A DNA stretch of 64,000 nucleotides from Gracilariopsis chorda (lineage: Eukaryota; Rhodophyta; Florideophyceae; Gracilariales; Gracilariaceae), in the NCBI GenBank assembly GCA_003194525.1, contig NBIV01000169.1, positions 62,001-126,000 of the forward strand. The letters run 5' to 3'. The notes under the pieces are model-generated. The model had not been told where the DNA came from and did no database searches. It was given only the letters and a program-made list of their open reading frames with translations. The position numbers were made by a program, and so were the translations under genes. Within the stretch, counting starts at the first letter, position 1; the number at the start of each line of letters is the position of its first letter. Positions 1 to 11,865 of this stretch are shown here, piece after piece.

Positions 1-465
1 CCGCGCGTTCCGCCACCTGATGCCGAAATATCTGTGTACGTGGCCAGCGCGTGCGCGCCGCCATTGCGCGCGCACAGCATGCGCACCGCCTCTCATCCAG
101 CCGCCCCCCAACGAGTGGCCCACCGCCGCTGCATGCGCCCATCCCCCCCCAACCGCTCCCACTGGCCGCATGCAGCCCGCCCTCAAAATATCCATCTGTC
201 TGCAGTTGCCACCTCCGCCCCCTCGCCCCCTTCCCAATTGTCGCTTCCCGGTCCCTCCCCCCCCCCCCCACTCTCCCTTCACAACCCCATCCTATCCCTT
301 CTTTCTCCTCCCCTCACCTCCCCCACCGACCGCCCTTATACCCCCGCTTTCCTCGTAACCCCCTCCCCGAACCGCACCCCCCCCCCCCCCCCCCCCATGT
401 GTTCGCCCACGCTTGTCATTTCACGTCCGATATCTCCGTCATTCACCATCGTAACAGCCTGCAAA
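1..465. other. Pyrimidine-rich upstream region of the DUF547 gene
   Basis: This stretch is strongly biased to C and T, with C homopolymer runs near 259-269 and 370-397. The downstream reading frame stays open back to about position 34, but the extension would be a low-complexity proline/serine/histidine sequence. I read it as promoter and 5' UTR rather than coding. No firm TATA element was identified. Confidence 0.5.
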
Positions 466-1830
466 ATGTCCCCAAACAAGCGCGCGCGAAGCGTAACACC
501 CGTCACCACAGACTCCCCCACCCCGAAAGCTGATGCATTTTCCACCCGAAGTCAACGTCTACCTCCCTCCCCTCCCTTGCAGAACCCCTCATCTTCTTCC
601 GCTCTCATCAACTCTTTGCGAGCTCGCTACCGCGACGCCGTCGCTACCCTCTTCGGCACCCACCCGCGCGTGCTCAACGCCCCTTGCTACATGTCGGCGA
701 ACCTGCTTGACGCCCTTCGTCCCCTCACGGAACAGCAACCCCGACACCTTGACACACCAGATGACCACGTCGCACCGGCTCTTTCAACGCGTTCCCGAAA
801 GCGTCGCGCCACTGAGCATCACACCTTGACATCCAAGCGACAACGTATGTCTTCCGTTTCCGCACATACTCATGTCACCGATCAGGTCGTGCCCACCAGT
901 GCAACTCCGTCGCAACCACATCCACAACCGCCTCATCCCGCACAACGTACTCCGCGTTGCGACTCGTCTGTACAGTGTTCTTGTCTGGATACCATGTGGA
1001 CGTCCACTGGAATCGGGCCCGCTCTCATGTTACGAAGCGCCGAAGAGCTTAGCGAACGAATCATGAAGCTTTATGCACGAGCAATTGATACAGAAACTAA
1101 CAACGTCCACTATGCATCCTTGGCCAAGTCGCCCCACTTCCATCAGTACCTGGTTTCGGCTTGCAAGCTACGTTACTTCAACCCGTTGTTGCTCAATCAT
1201 AATGAGAGAAAAGCCTTTTTTCTCAACATCTACAACAGTCTCATGATCCACGCCATAGTCGTCATGAAACGCCCCAAAACTAAATTCGAGCGAATCTCGT
1301 TGTACAATATCGCCACCTACAACATTGGAGGTCGCTTGTACTCGCTCAACATGATCGAACATGGCGTCTTGCGCGCCAATCGACCGGGATGTGGTCCGTT
1401 TGCTCAGCCTCATTTCGCAGATAATGACGCTCGCATTCAGTGTTGTTTACCCGCGGTTGATCCTCGCGTACACTTTGCGCTCAACTGCGGTGCGAAGAGT
1501 TGTCCAGCCGTTCGGTTTTATAGCGCTTCTACTTTGGATTCCACACTGGATCTGGCTACAAGGAGCTACTTGCAGGATATTGAGGTGGATGCGGAAGCCA
1601 AGGTTGTTACCATGCCGAAACTGCTGCACTGGTACAAATGTGATTTCAGTGACAGTGGTAATCTCGATGACGTTTTGAATTGGACCATGCCTTACTTGGA
1701 GGACGAAAAACGACTGGCTTTGACGCGATTGATGAAGGAGAAGAAGGATGATGGAGTTTCGGTTAAGATTGTGTTTGCGCACTATGACTGGTCTGTAAAC
1801 GAGACCGCTGCTCCCGGAAACGCCGACTGA
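466..1830 (+). CDS. DUF547 domain protein
   Basis: Single-exon frame of 454 codons from the ATG at 466. The N-terminal third is Ser/Thr/Pro-rich with basic clusters and probably disordered. The C-terminal 270 residues match the DUF547 family (PF04784): a segment with FFLNIYNSLMIHA, then YSLNMIEHGVLR, then HFALNCGAKSCPAVRFY, ending YDWSVN as plant members do. In plants this domain often sits beside DEP, glutaredoxin or leucine-zipper parts; none is visible here. Its biochemical role is unknown. The start was chosen because the upstream open frame lies in a C-rich tract and lacks conserved sequence. Family identification is firm, function is not. Confidence 0.88.
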   Translation: MSPNKRARSVTPVTTDSPTPKADAFSTRSQRLPPSPPLQNPSSSSALINSLRARYRDAVATLFGTHPRVLNAPCYMSANLLDALRPLTEQQPRHLDTPDDHVAPALSTRSRKRRATEHHTLTSKRQRMSSVSAHTHVTDQVVPTSATPSQPHPQPPHPAQRTPRCDSSVQCSCLDTMWTSTGIGPALMLRSAEELSERIMKLYARAIDTETNNVHYASLAKSPHFHQYLVSACKLRYFNPLLLNHNERKAFFLNIYNSLMIHAIVVMKRPKTKFERISLYNIATYNIGGRLYSLNMIEHGVLRANRPGCGPFAQPHFADNDARIQCCLPAVDPRVHFALNCGAKSCPAVRFYSASTLDSTLDLATRSYLQDIEVDAEAKVVTMPKLLHWYKCDFSDSGNLDDVLNWTMPYLEDEKRLALTRLMKEKKDDGVSVKIVFAHYDWSVNETAAPGNAD

Positions 1831-3502
1831 CGTTGAACGTGTTGTTAGGGTATGGACAAGTGGGAGAGTTTCTATGTTATCATTCTCTTGCTGTGAGGCG
1901 CTTGGTGGCCGGATCGGTGCCGTATAGGATAATTCTCTACCTAAAGCTAACAAAAACTACAACTCTGAAAGCGCATTCTTGTACACATACGATCCCTTGC
2001 TGTTCTATACACTCCCTCATTCTCTCTCCCTTCCACTCTCTCTTTTCAACTCCGCTCTCACTTAAGCCCCCGAACCCTCTCCTAACCGCTTTCGAAACGG
2101 CTTAGTTTGACGTCCGATTTGCGAGTTACGAAGTGTTAACGCCGCACTAACTGATTGGTTTCTACTGGCTCGACCACGTGAGCGTAAATAGTTCACTGCG
2201 TTGGGACCTTGTTTTGTCTTCTGTTTGAGTACGAGTTTGGCTGCCACTTTGAATGAGATATCTCATGATGTTGTGCTCCTTCCCTGTACGAGCAATCTGC
2301 ATATACATATACTTGTGCCAACTACAACGATAAAGCCAGACTGACAACAAATTCTCACTCACTCTCCGTAACTTCCTGCGCTCTATCCACCCTTTCTAGA
2401 TCTAAGCTATAGATTAAGGGATAGCGGCGTATCGTCTTCATCATGATGTGTAGAGACGCCGCCACCGGGTGAATACGCAATATCGCGATGATCATCATGA
2501 TTACGCGGATACGCCACCACCGGACAGTGACGCGTTATCACCATCATCATGTTGAGGTTTTCAACATTATTGTGGTCCGCAACGTTTGCTGTCCACCCAG
2601 CACCACCAGATATTTTCCGTCCAAAAGTTCTGGTGTTTCCAGGCACACAGAAGATGAATTATCCAAACGGATGCCTGCGAGTGACACGTTGCAAGCTCGG
2701 CAGCTTGCCTTTGATGATGGTTCATCGCGGCAGTCAGCATTGCTACCCTGGGTGAATGCTGCCGTTGAGCCAGAACAAGACTGCTCTTGTTCGGTAGTTA
2801 GAAATCTACCGTCGACGTATCAGTGGTAGGCAATCAGTGATAGGCTACTTCAGCGAGATGAAGGGAGGAGAGTGGTTGGGAGGGGACAGTCTTGGACGAC
2901 GGGCAGTCTACACTTGTAGATACGAGTACAAGGGCAAAGACATCTCTCTCGTTTCAGGTCTCGACCATCGTTCGAACTTTGTGAAATGAGGTGCAGCACA
3001 ACGTCAGGCGCTGTCTTCATTTTGAAATAGTTTGAATCTAAACAGTCCATTTGCGCTATGCTTCGACGCTATGAAGAGGACAGCTTTCCATGCTTTCATG
3101 TCAAGTTCCATGTGCAACGGCAGCAGTTATGATAAGACCTGTTTTGAGTTTGTCATGTGATTCCGTTTTCGGCGTGTGCTCCATATGGTGTAGGCTGGAA
3201 CCAAAGCCCCTCTCAGTCTGGCGCTGTGTAGTCCATTTCTGAGGGGTTTCACATTCTTCGCATCACTTACCTTTGTGTATCAGTATCATTACATAGTCGG
3301 TAAGGGTGGACTACCGTTTGCACAGTTGTCGACACTGGAAATAAGTGCGGTCAGTGTTCGCTTGAATTGCGTTTTCTTGATTGCTTCTATCTTCAAGGAT
3401 AGTCTTTTGGCTTTTCGTACACATAACCTACTACATCATTTGTCAGATATTAGCGCAGCGAACAACTAATCTACCTTTGGCAAAGAGGGCACGAGCGGTA
3501 CA
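1831..3502. other. Intergenic region, no convincing gene
   Basis: Short open frames on both strands look random. Visible structure: an imperfect duplication of ATCATG- and CGCCACC-containing sequence around 2430-2545, a CACCAGA/TCTGGTG inverted repeat around 2609-2635, and an 8-bp perfect inverted repeat GAACAAGA/TCTTGTTC at 2773-2792. The last part is presumably the MAP kinase promoter. Confidence 0.5.
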
Positions 3503-4927
3503 ATGGCAGAATCACAACAAGCAACCAAAACAAGCCAAGTTGCTGAGGTTGTGTCTTCCATTCCTGGGAAGCGACGTTACGAAATACGGGGTACCTCCTT
3601 CAGTGTCGATGAAAAATATGAAATCCTCAAACCCATCGGCGTCGGAGCATACGGTGTGGTCATGGCTGCTGTCGATACTGAAACTGGCCAGAAAGTAGCT
3701 TTAAAGAAGATTACGGGCGTGTTCGACGACCTGACTGATGCAAAACGCGTGCTTCGAGAAATCCGGCTCATGAGGGCCCTGGACCACGATAACGTAAGTA
3801 TTGTTCTTAATCGCTGAAGACATCATCGCTTGGTGACCATACTGCTGTTCTAACTGAAACGGCCGAAAACCGTTCTCGTGTGCCACATTTACACTACTTT
3901 CATTTATGGGCTCAGATTCTTCCCTTATACGATCTCGAAGCTCCGGACTCGCTAGATGGTTTTAACGAAGTCTACATGGCCAGTCCACTCTACGACAAGG
4001 ATTTAGGGAAGATCCTCGGGTCCAACGTCAAGTTATCCGATGAGCACAATCAATACTTTGTGTACCAGATTCTTTGCGCTTTAAAATTCCTCCACAGGTA
4101 AGAATATATGCTCTCTTTGCATGAGGTTAACTCTTTTGGGAGACTTTGAAAGCCAAGAAATCTAACATTCCATTTCCAATCCATCTCGTGGGCGATATAA
4201 ACTGCCATCGTACTTGAAACTCAGCGCTTCGGTGATGCATCGTGACCTGAAGCCGGCGAACATTTTAGTTCAGGAATCATGCGACTTGAGCATATGCGAC
4301 TTCGGTCTTGCACGGTACGTGGAAGAAAACGATGATGTTTGCAATGGAATGACGGAGTATGTGGTGACCAGATGGTACAGAGCTCCTGAACTTGTTTTAA
4401 CACGTGAATATACAAATGCAGTTGATCTTTGGGCACTGGGGTGCATTATTGGGGAGTTGCTTGGTCGCAAAGCACTTTTCCCTGGGAAGGACTTTAAACA
4501 CCAGGTCGAGATCATATGCGAAATTCTGGGTAAACCCTCAGAAGAGGACAGTGAACATGTGACATCGTCACGCGCTCGTCGATTTCTTGACAAACTCCCT
4601 GAAACTGAATGCGTCCAATTCTCGAGTTTGTTCCCGGATGCAAATCCTGAAGCGATAGATCTGATGGAGAAGCTACTGAAGTTTAATCCAAAGAAGCGGC
4701 TAACGGCGGACGAGGCGCTGGAGCATCCTTACGTTAAGGAATTCCACGACGCGGAATACGAGAAGTGCGCAACGAACCATATTGATATGAGCAAGATTGA
4801 GCCAAGCAATGAAAATGGTGGACCACTTACAAAGACTGATTTAAGGAGGATGATGTTGGAAGAGATCTATCACTACCGACCCAACGCGGAAATTTATAAG
4901 CGTCACCCCGAGCTTATACCGCAGTAA
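3503..4927 (+). CDS. Mitogen-activated protein kinase, TEY type
   Basis: Three exons: 3503-3793, 3916-4097 and 4225-4927 (introns 122 and 127 nt, GTAAGT and GTAAGA donors, AG acceptors), giving 391 aa. The product is a Ser/Thr kinase of the ERK-like MAPK group, expected to act in a phosphorylation cascade. Visible motifs are the glycine-rich loop GVGAYG (46-51), catalytic Lys in VALKK (K68), HRD-containing HRDLKPAN (D165), DFG (184-186), the activation loop T-E-Y (202-204) followed by VVTRWYRAPEL, and the CMGC insert LLGRKALFPGKD. The splice choices restore LDHDN-ILPLYDLEAP and LKFLH-SASVMHRDLKP, both expected in MAPKs. The gene looks complete and intact. Confidence 0.95.
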
Positions 4928-5026
4928 TGTAGATGCTCTCGTGTGATAGAAAGCTTTGATGCAAATCATCACTGTTGGCACTATAGGTTCAGAGGCAAAC
5001 AGCTACGGTGTGACACATGATTGAGA

Positions 5027-5485
5027 ATGAAGTTTGTTGACAAGTTCCATAGACAAGACGGCAAAACTGCAAATGAAGCGATAATATTGGAAGGTTTGAA
5101 GGAATACCGTTCACGCACATGTCCACTAAGTTCGAGAAGAAGTAGACAATGCCTTGAAAGGCTTGTGGAATTTCGAGCAACCAAGCTCCGACAACATGTA
5201 CTCTATAGTCGTGAGATGGCTGTGCCTCGTGCTTCGACTACTTTTGGAACAGATGTGCCGACAATTCACGTTCCGGGTTTGTATATTACCAACCACACGA
5301 CGCTAGCGATTAAAGATACGTTTAGAAGCGAATGTCTTTATCGCATGCGTTATTCTGAACAATGCTCACATGTTCCGCTCACCATAGGTTTAGGGAGTGC
5401 GCAAAAAAACGGGTTTTGTCTACTTGGCATAGATGTAGGGCATGTCGTAGTTGCCGACTACCTCCTCGAATCGAACAGTGTGTAG
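5027..5485 (+). CDS. Possible small gene of unknown function
   Basis: An ATG-started open frame of 152 codons begins 99 nt after the MAP kinase stop on the same strand. Amino-acid composition is ordinary, with a basic N-terminal half and a C-terminal hydrophobic stretch around LLGIDVGHVVVADYLL. I recognise no family. A frame this long is expected about once by chance in a window of this size, so it could be part of the kinase 3' UTR or random. Listed only as a candidate. Confidence 0.22.
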   Translation: MKFVDKFHRQDGKTANEAIILEGLKEYRSRTCPLSSRRSRQCLERLVEFRATKLRQHVLYSREMAVPRASTTFGTDVPTIHVPGLYITNHTTLAIKDTFRSECLYRMRYSEQCSHVPLTIGLGSAQKNGFCLLGIDVGHVVVADYLLESNSV

Positions 5486-6364
5486 ATACATTGCACCGAG
5501 GCCTTAGATAAAACATGTCCTTTTCCCACCCAGTACTCGAGCTACCGTTGGTACCTTCTGTTTGGAATTCTGTTTGGTCACAAATGTACAACCACTGCAT
5601 GGCACAGGGCCGGAGTCCCAAATTCAAGAACTCAAACCCGATTGGAAACCGAAGCCTTATACTTTTCTGAGGCAAACGGCAAGAGTGGAAGACAGGTGCG
5701 TTGGAAGATGGATATAGAATGTGCACTATTGCGCTACCAGACTTTCCATGCTGTTTAATATAGTAAACCTGCACATTAAAGGGCAACTCTTCTGCTGAGC
5801 GTTTCTGCAAAGTTGTCAGTCTGACACTTACGAGACTACAGCAAAGAAGAAGAAATGAGCTATCTCAAGTGGCCCGCGGCACAAGCTGATCTGACTTCAA
5901 GACATGAGCCTGACTTCCGTCTCGCTTAACAAGAGAAGCGAAATGGACTAGATATTGAGTCTCTCAAGAAGAACAACTCCGAACAAATCATCGGACGTGG
6001 GCTGTCGTTAAACTCATCCAAGCGAAATTGCTAGAAGTTAAATGTCGGAAGTCATCTGTAGAGCTGCAATACAAGCCGCTTCTTGCTGGATTAGTACTGC
6101 GCTGAGGGATCATGCGGGAACCGCTAGTGCCCCCGCTTTGGGCACAATGCATTAATTCATCCGTCGTGGTGTACCGACCGTCCTGCTTATGGGAATCAGG
6201 AGGAAGCCAAATGTATCCGCGGCTGTCTCTGTCACGACAACTTGTCTTGTGCGGCAGAGACTGGCTTCTAAGAGAGTTGGTACGTCGAAGTCGGAATTAG
6301 GCTTCGACCGCCCAAAAACAACAACATAACCAGATATGTTTTACCCTTACCTTATGTCGTAGTT

Positions 6365-6411
6365 AGACATCAAGGGCCCACAGTAAAGCAGAAGAAGAAG
6401 AAGAACAACAA
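6365..6411 (+). mobile_element. LINE 3'-end remnant with GAA tail
   Basis: The sequence AGACATCAAGGGCCCA is followed by (GAA)n and then CAA units. It matches the terminus at 7590-7637 (AGACATC, then GAGCCCATAG, then a GAA tail) and resembles the end of the LINE remnant at 36.8 kb. No coding part is recognisable upstream, so this would be a strongly 5'-truncated or decayed copy. Confidence 0.45.
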
Positions 6412-7589
6412 CAGATCATCAAAACTGGCCGATCTATATGTTATAGCTCTTAAAGCGAGAGATGCTATTTGCTAAGAATTCCTAACACGCTTTCAGAATG
6501 TGTAGCATGCGCTATAAACATATATGAACAATTAACGTAGAAACCGATCCAGTGTTTGTTGGTTTCAGATGAGGGTCTTGCGAGAGACATACTCCATCGT
6601 GTCTTTACAAATTAGAAGCGTGGCCCCTGAGCCTTATCGCGTGAATAATAAGAGATACTCCATCACCTAGTGGTCGCGAATGTGCTAATGTACGGAAGAG
6701 ACCTGATCGCAAACCCACTTCGCCTCGAGCTATAGGAGACAAGCAGATGTCAGGCACACAGCGAGACGGCGGGCTGCGGGGTCTCACGGGTGAAGAACAA
6801 TGTAGAACGCTATGTGTTGTTGCTGCTGTTGTTTGGGTGGCCTAAAACGAGATGGCCGTATGACCTTCTTCTCTTACGTGATGCTATATCGGTCTCACTC
6901 GCTGAAATGAATTATATTCAAAGCTACCCTATCGTTTGCTTGTCTATGAACTTCGAATCCTGACCTATCAGTTAACTGGGCCTTCCGGCAAGAGCAAATG
7001 GCTCGCCATTTCAGCCCAGGCATAACGAACCTCAAGAAGTGACTCAAGCTCCTCGCGCGTAGAGTGCTGTGTATGTCTATGTGTGTGTATGAACCATACT
7101 CATAAGTCCGAAGACACGATACGACTTCTTCGAAGAAGGCCTCTCTATCTAGGTGGATCAGCACTCGCTGAGGAAACACTCTGCGGTCTGCTGCCCGAAA
7201 AGAAAGCTGTCAACAACGTTAGACATTCCACAACTATCCAAATGTAGGGAAAGAAAAAAGCATGTTACAATAGCATGGCCTAGAACGTTGCTAGCTTTTC
7301 GGGGAAGAGAATATTTCCTTAACAGGTTCCCAGATCACAAATAAAACTCGCGGTGAACAGCTGCTGCGTTGGAGAGAAAGAAGGCAAAACTCTGGCAGAC
7401 ATTATTAGACGGGGGGCATAGAAGTTCTTAGTTTCTTGCGACGAGAGTATCCCTGGGTCGACGAATTTCTCTTGTTACTGCAGTAGGTCATTATGGGTGC
7501 AAATGGTATCATTTAACACTAGGACATCGAAAAAAGTTGTCTTGAGTCCACAAACGTCCAATACAACATAGGGTATTCTACAGAGATGT

Positions 7590-7637
7590 CGAAATCAGAC
7601 ATCTGTGAGCCCATAGCCAAGAAAGAAGAAGAAGAAG
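7590..7637 (+). mobile_element. LINE 3'-end remnant with GAA tail
   Basis: The terminus begins CGAAATCAGACATC and ends CCATAGCCAAGAAAGAAG with GAA repeats. It shares CGAAATCAG, CCATA and the GAA tail with the better-preserved element ending at 36811. It lies on the same strand as the 6.4-kb copy. Upstream sequence shows no surviving protein motif. Confidence 0.5.
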
Positions 7638-8911
7638 GGCAAGTCGTCGTGCAAAGAACAGATGCCTCGTAGCAACAATTTATGCGTCGTCTCTGCGGCT
7701 GGGTCTACCAGAGGAGCTTAGCCGACAAGTATAGAGCCGCTTCTTGGATGTTAATACCGTTTCCATTCGTACATGTAGCTGTAGAGCGGCATCGCTACGG
7801 AGAAAGCTCCCTCCTCTTCGACACAGGCCAGGCTTCGACGTGGAATTAGTAGTTGCAACATGGTCGGGCAGGCTGCTCACATGTCCAGAGAGAGAGAGAG
7901 AGAATTTTCTCAGATCAATCCCTACCGCATCCCCGGAATTGCAGACCCGGAATTAGGGACACGAGCCCGTATACGCACAGACACACAGCATCCTCAGAAT
8001 CACGCGAGCGAAGCCCATATAAACACACATCCGCATTCGTCGTCTGAGACAGAGCGGTAGGTGCAGGTAGTAGAGCGTGCAAAAAGATATGGAGGAGCTG
8101 AGCAACCTTTTCTTTGCGCATAATGGTTTATAGGTGAATAATAATGACGATCAAAAGACCCGCAAACGCTGCTCCGTTGATCCTACCTCACCTGCCCTGG
8201 CGAGGACAACTTCATGTGGGCAAATAGCGCGCAACGTGATCCAAAGGGAACCGTCTGTGTCCCCGCCAAGGGCACAAAGTATGCGCAATTTCCAGCATCA
8301 TTAGAACGAAAGAGTACTGAAATGCGCGTTCAGGAGTACGAATAGAACATCGGCTGGTTGTACACGCTAAATAGGGCTCTTTCGAGGAGAGACGCCTGTC
8401 GGTTGTGTGGGAATTCTGCACTCAAACGCCTACATTGTTTTCCGATGCAGGTATGATTTGTGGACAATTCCTAAGTGGCGATAAAGATGCATAGAAATCC
8501 GTGTGCTTCCTCTCCCGGTTTAACAAGATCACTGTCCCTTTGCGGGGGCCGGTAATCCAGAAGACCTTTCTGGGATTGGAACTTCCAATTCGGAAGCTGG
8601 GAGCAAGACGCGGCAAACTCAGCTGGTCGAAGGATGGATAATAATACGAAGGGTTATAGGGATAACACGTTGCACACCTCCGTACTAACGCAAGATAAGG
8701 TTGCAGTAACTGTACATCCCATCCTCGATCGCGGTACGGAGGTATCGCTGAAGGGGTTACTGTTCCTACGCCCCAAAAACTTCCGAAATTCTAACATCAG
8801 AGAGTCCCCAAGAATCCTGACGCAAATCGCTTCGCCATCGCGACTGGCCATGCCTAGCGATAGTGGTGGAGGTTTGTCATCGATCTCATGCGACTTCCTC
8901 CCAACCTAGAA

Positions 8912-10984
8912 ATGTTCCGATTATCATCCCAACCAGCATTTCTGGCAGGAAGACGCGCGCTTTCCACGTCCAATGCATCATCAGCCTCGTCCAAGAATCC
9001 TACCGCGAATTCTCCCCCTCTGCCACCGCCAGCACCTCAGAAAAGCTTTGTTCGACGGGCGGCTCCTCCATTGCTGCTAGGATTAGGAACAGGATATTTT
9101 TTGTACAAAGTCAATTCTGACAGAGGTGAGTTGGATGCAGATCTTGCTATTGCGAAAGCACCGGATGATCGCGGCGCGTTTATGGTCACCGGTACTGACT
9201 GAGTATTCCACCCATCAGAGTTTCGCCGAACAGTTGAACAGGCATTTCCTCCATCAGCGAGAGTATTCTCACAATTGTTCGATCTCACTCCAGGACCTCT
9301 TCCTCCGCCGCCGCTGCGCAGGGAAACGGCACCAACGAGGCTTGACGAAAAAACGAAAGCCACTAGTGAGACATCAAGCATTGCACCTGCGTACGAGTCC
9401 ATCAAAACCTCTTTGGACAAGATCGAAGCGTCACAGGTACAGGAAGAAGCGTCAGCCAAAAAAGCAGAACCGAACATCGATCTATCATTGCCCAAGGAAG
9501 AAACATTGGCCCCGCTCTCTGATAGCACTGCACCAGAGAAGGGTTCTTACGACAGCAAAATTGCGATCCAGCCCAAAACGGAAGCCGATCGTGTTTTGCC
9601 CATAGAACCGCACAGGATCGAATCCCCGAAAAGCGAAATCGCGTTAGAACAAGCGTCCTCCACACCACCTGTGAAGTTTGTCGAGACCGAGAAGTTCCCC
9701 ATGAATGATACGCTTGAGAAGAGCGAAGCCGAAAACAAGGCTCCCGTAAGAAGCGCCAAAGACAAGCTAGCTAGATTGCTAGGCAAAGGCGACTTCGAGG
9801 CCGCCAAAGTTAACGGTCCCGATCTTGTTGATGACTCCGAGTACATGAAGCCTAATTGGGGAGCCGCGCCTAATATCAGTATATTCGATATGCCTGGTGA
9901 GGTAGCTTTTCCTCTGGATATATCAACGAAGACCTCTACGCCGGCCATTACCGCAGATGACTCACCTAAGCTTCGTGAGCAACGAATAAGCGAGATTGAG
10001 GCTTTGAGAACGGAGCTTCGTAGCCAACTGAAATGGGAAGCAGTTCGGCTTCAAGAGGCCGTAAGATCTCAACTTGTGGAAGACAAGAAGGTCGCGGCGA
10101 AGGAAGCTTCAGTCATGGCACAGAAGCATTCGGAAGAACTCGCTAGGGTACGTGAAGATGCCGTGAAGCATGCGGAAAAGGTGCTGATGGAAAGAACCAG
10201 GAAGATCAAGCAGGAAGCAGAAAAACAGAGAGACGATGAACTAAGCATTATTTTGAAGGAAAAGGAGGCTGAACTTAGAGAAACGCTGTCGACGGAGTAT
10301 GCTGAATTAAGACGTACAGAAACAGAAAAACGGGAGCTAGCCCTAGTGGCTGCGGAGGCTAACGTATCAGCCATGTCAGATAAGTTTGACGCTCTGGTCA
10401 CGCAAACTGAAAAAGCAAAAGAAGCTGCGAAACGGGCGAGTTCCGCTTTCATGCTCCGAGACAGCGTTGCCGCTAGCCAACCGCTTGGTAGTCTCTTAAA
10501 GGAAGCTACTGGTGATGGGCTTGGAGAACTCGTGGCAGCGAGCATTCCCTCTGCAGCAGTCTCAAATGGAGTTTTGTCTTTGGACGGCCTCAAGAACAAT
10601 TTCAAACGAGCTTCGAAGCGCGGTCTGAGCGCAGCCCTGGTTCCAGAGAACAAACAAGGCACCATATGGGGCCACTTTCTGGGGTCAATCTTTTCGAGAC
10701 TGAAGATTCCCGTCGACTTCCGCCTGTTTTCAGATCAACCACCTCAGACGAACGAAGAGCGAATCCGACTGGCCCAGAATCTATTAAATGAGGGGGACCT
10801 CGGAGGTGCCGTTGCAATACTGGAATCCCTGGATGGTCTCGCTGGAGAGGTGATGTCAGACTGGATGTGCAGCGCGAAGGCTCGTATTGCCGCTGAACTC
10901 GCAGCAGAGGTGTTGCTCGCAGATGCAATTATTGCACAGATAGCGCTAACGAAAGGGGATGAAGTTACTACGATGTCGGCCTAA
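8912..10984 (+). CDS. MIC60: MICOS subunit MIC60 (mitofilin)
   Basis: Two exons, 8912-9125 and 9219-10984, give 659 aa; the 93-nt intron has a GTGAGT donor and a CAG acceptor. The product anchors crista junctions in the mitochondrial inner membrane. The N-terminus MFRLSSQPAFLAGRRALSTS is a matrix-targeting presequence, followed by a Pro-rich linker and one membrane segment (about 51-65, APPLLLGLGTGYFLYK). A long acidic linker, a charged coiled coil (about 320-480) and the C-terminal mitofilin domain follow; the domain has RIRLAQNLLNEGDLGGAV, then LDGLAGEVMSDW and an Ala-rich helix. Without splicing the frame hits TGA at 9200-9202. The intron length is a multiple of three, so only splicing removes the stop. 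An ATG at 8888 would add 8 residues, but the presequence starts more naturally at 8912. Confidence 0.85.
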
Positions 10985-11865
10985 CTTTTGAGATAGAAGG
11001 ACCACGAGGTAAATGACCTACCACGGAGTAGTTCATCAGTAAAGCAGCTGTATATTTGAAACACCACAAGCTGATACTTATCGTGTTTTTTTCACATTCC
11101 GTGGATCCCTGCAGCTAGATTCCTGCAGCTACGTTTTTAGAGGGAAGCGAGGAAGTGTATCTCTTTGACAAACTTGTCGTTCTACCGTTGCGTCGCAATG
11201 ATAACGGTCCCAAGGAATGGCACAGAAGACAAAAGCCAGGCATCTTAGATGAAAGGAGTCTCTCACCTCACCAGCACACATCCTACTACCCCTCGTAAAG
11301 GTAATTCTATTCCACAGACAATCATCACAGCGATGTCTTGCTGATGGGTAACACGGATCAGCGCTTCGCCTTCGAGGCAGCGAAACCAACTGAAGTGTAT
11401 CTTGGAGCATTCTATTTGTTGAGTATTTCATGAATGAGACACACGGTTCTGTTGGCTCAAGAGACCGCTCTTCTTCATAGTTTTACAAACTGAATGCACA
11501 GGACGTGGTGGAAATGTGGCGATTGTCTTGATGGTGCAGAAGAATTTCATTCCCTCAAAATAGTTTTCACTGTACCGTTGGTTACCTCTGCAGCCGTTCA
11601 CCCTTCATGATGGGGAATGGAAAGGCAGCTATGCCGAATGTCCTCAAAAATATGCAAAAAGCATGGTTCGGGAGGATAACTCGCACCCTTTTAGCAGAAG
11701 TCGGATAGATCTGTGCATCAGGCATGATGCGTTCCTTATCACACTCCTGTCTATAGACTCAAATTCTCTAGCTTGACTCGCCTTGTTCAGATAACTTATT
11801 TCCATTTCTGTCCTCATACAGCCGTCCACACTTTAGTGTAAAAAAAGGTGAAACACTGATTGACA
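10985..11865. other. Intergenic region, no gene seen
   Basis: Nothing recognisable on either strand. There is a short direct repeat of CCTGCAGCTA at about 11108-11131 and one copy of the dispersed motif TACCGTTGGT at 11573-11582. The 3' portion presumably carries the RPP21 promoter. Confidence 0.5.

Larger units (their letters stand above)
4928..8911. other. Gene-poor region with repeat remnants
   Basis: Nearly 4 kb without a recognisable gene apart from one doubtful 152-codon frame. It contains two LINE 3'-end remnants with GAA-rich tails (6365-6411, 7590-7637), a weaker GAA-tailed site near 5842-5854, a (GA)n microsatellite at about 7889-7903, and CAA-rich tracts near 6313 (plus strand) and 6822 (minus strand) that also look like retroposon tails. 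One copy of the short motif TACCGTTGGTACC lies at 5543-5555. The final 100-200 bp should hold the MIC60 promoter. Confidence 0.55.

Noticed and set aside
34-465. Upstream extension of the DUF547 reading frame
   Set aside because: Low-complexity Pro/Ser/His translation of a C-rich tract; the conserved protein does not need it and a good ATG occurs at 466.
9126-9605. 159-codon frame overlapping MIC60
   Set aside because: Out-of-frame reading of the MIC60 intron and second exon.
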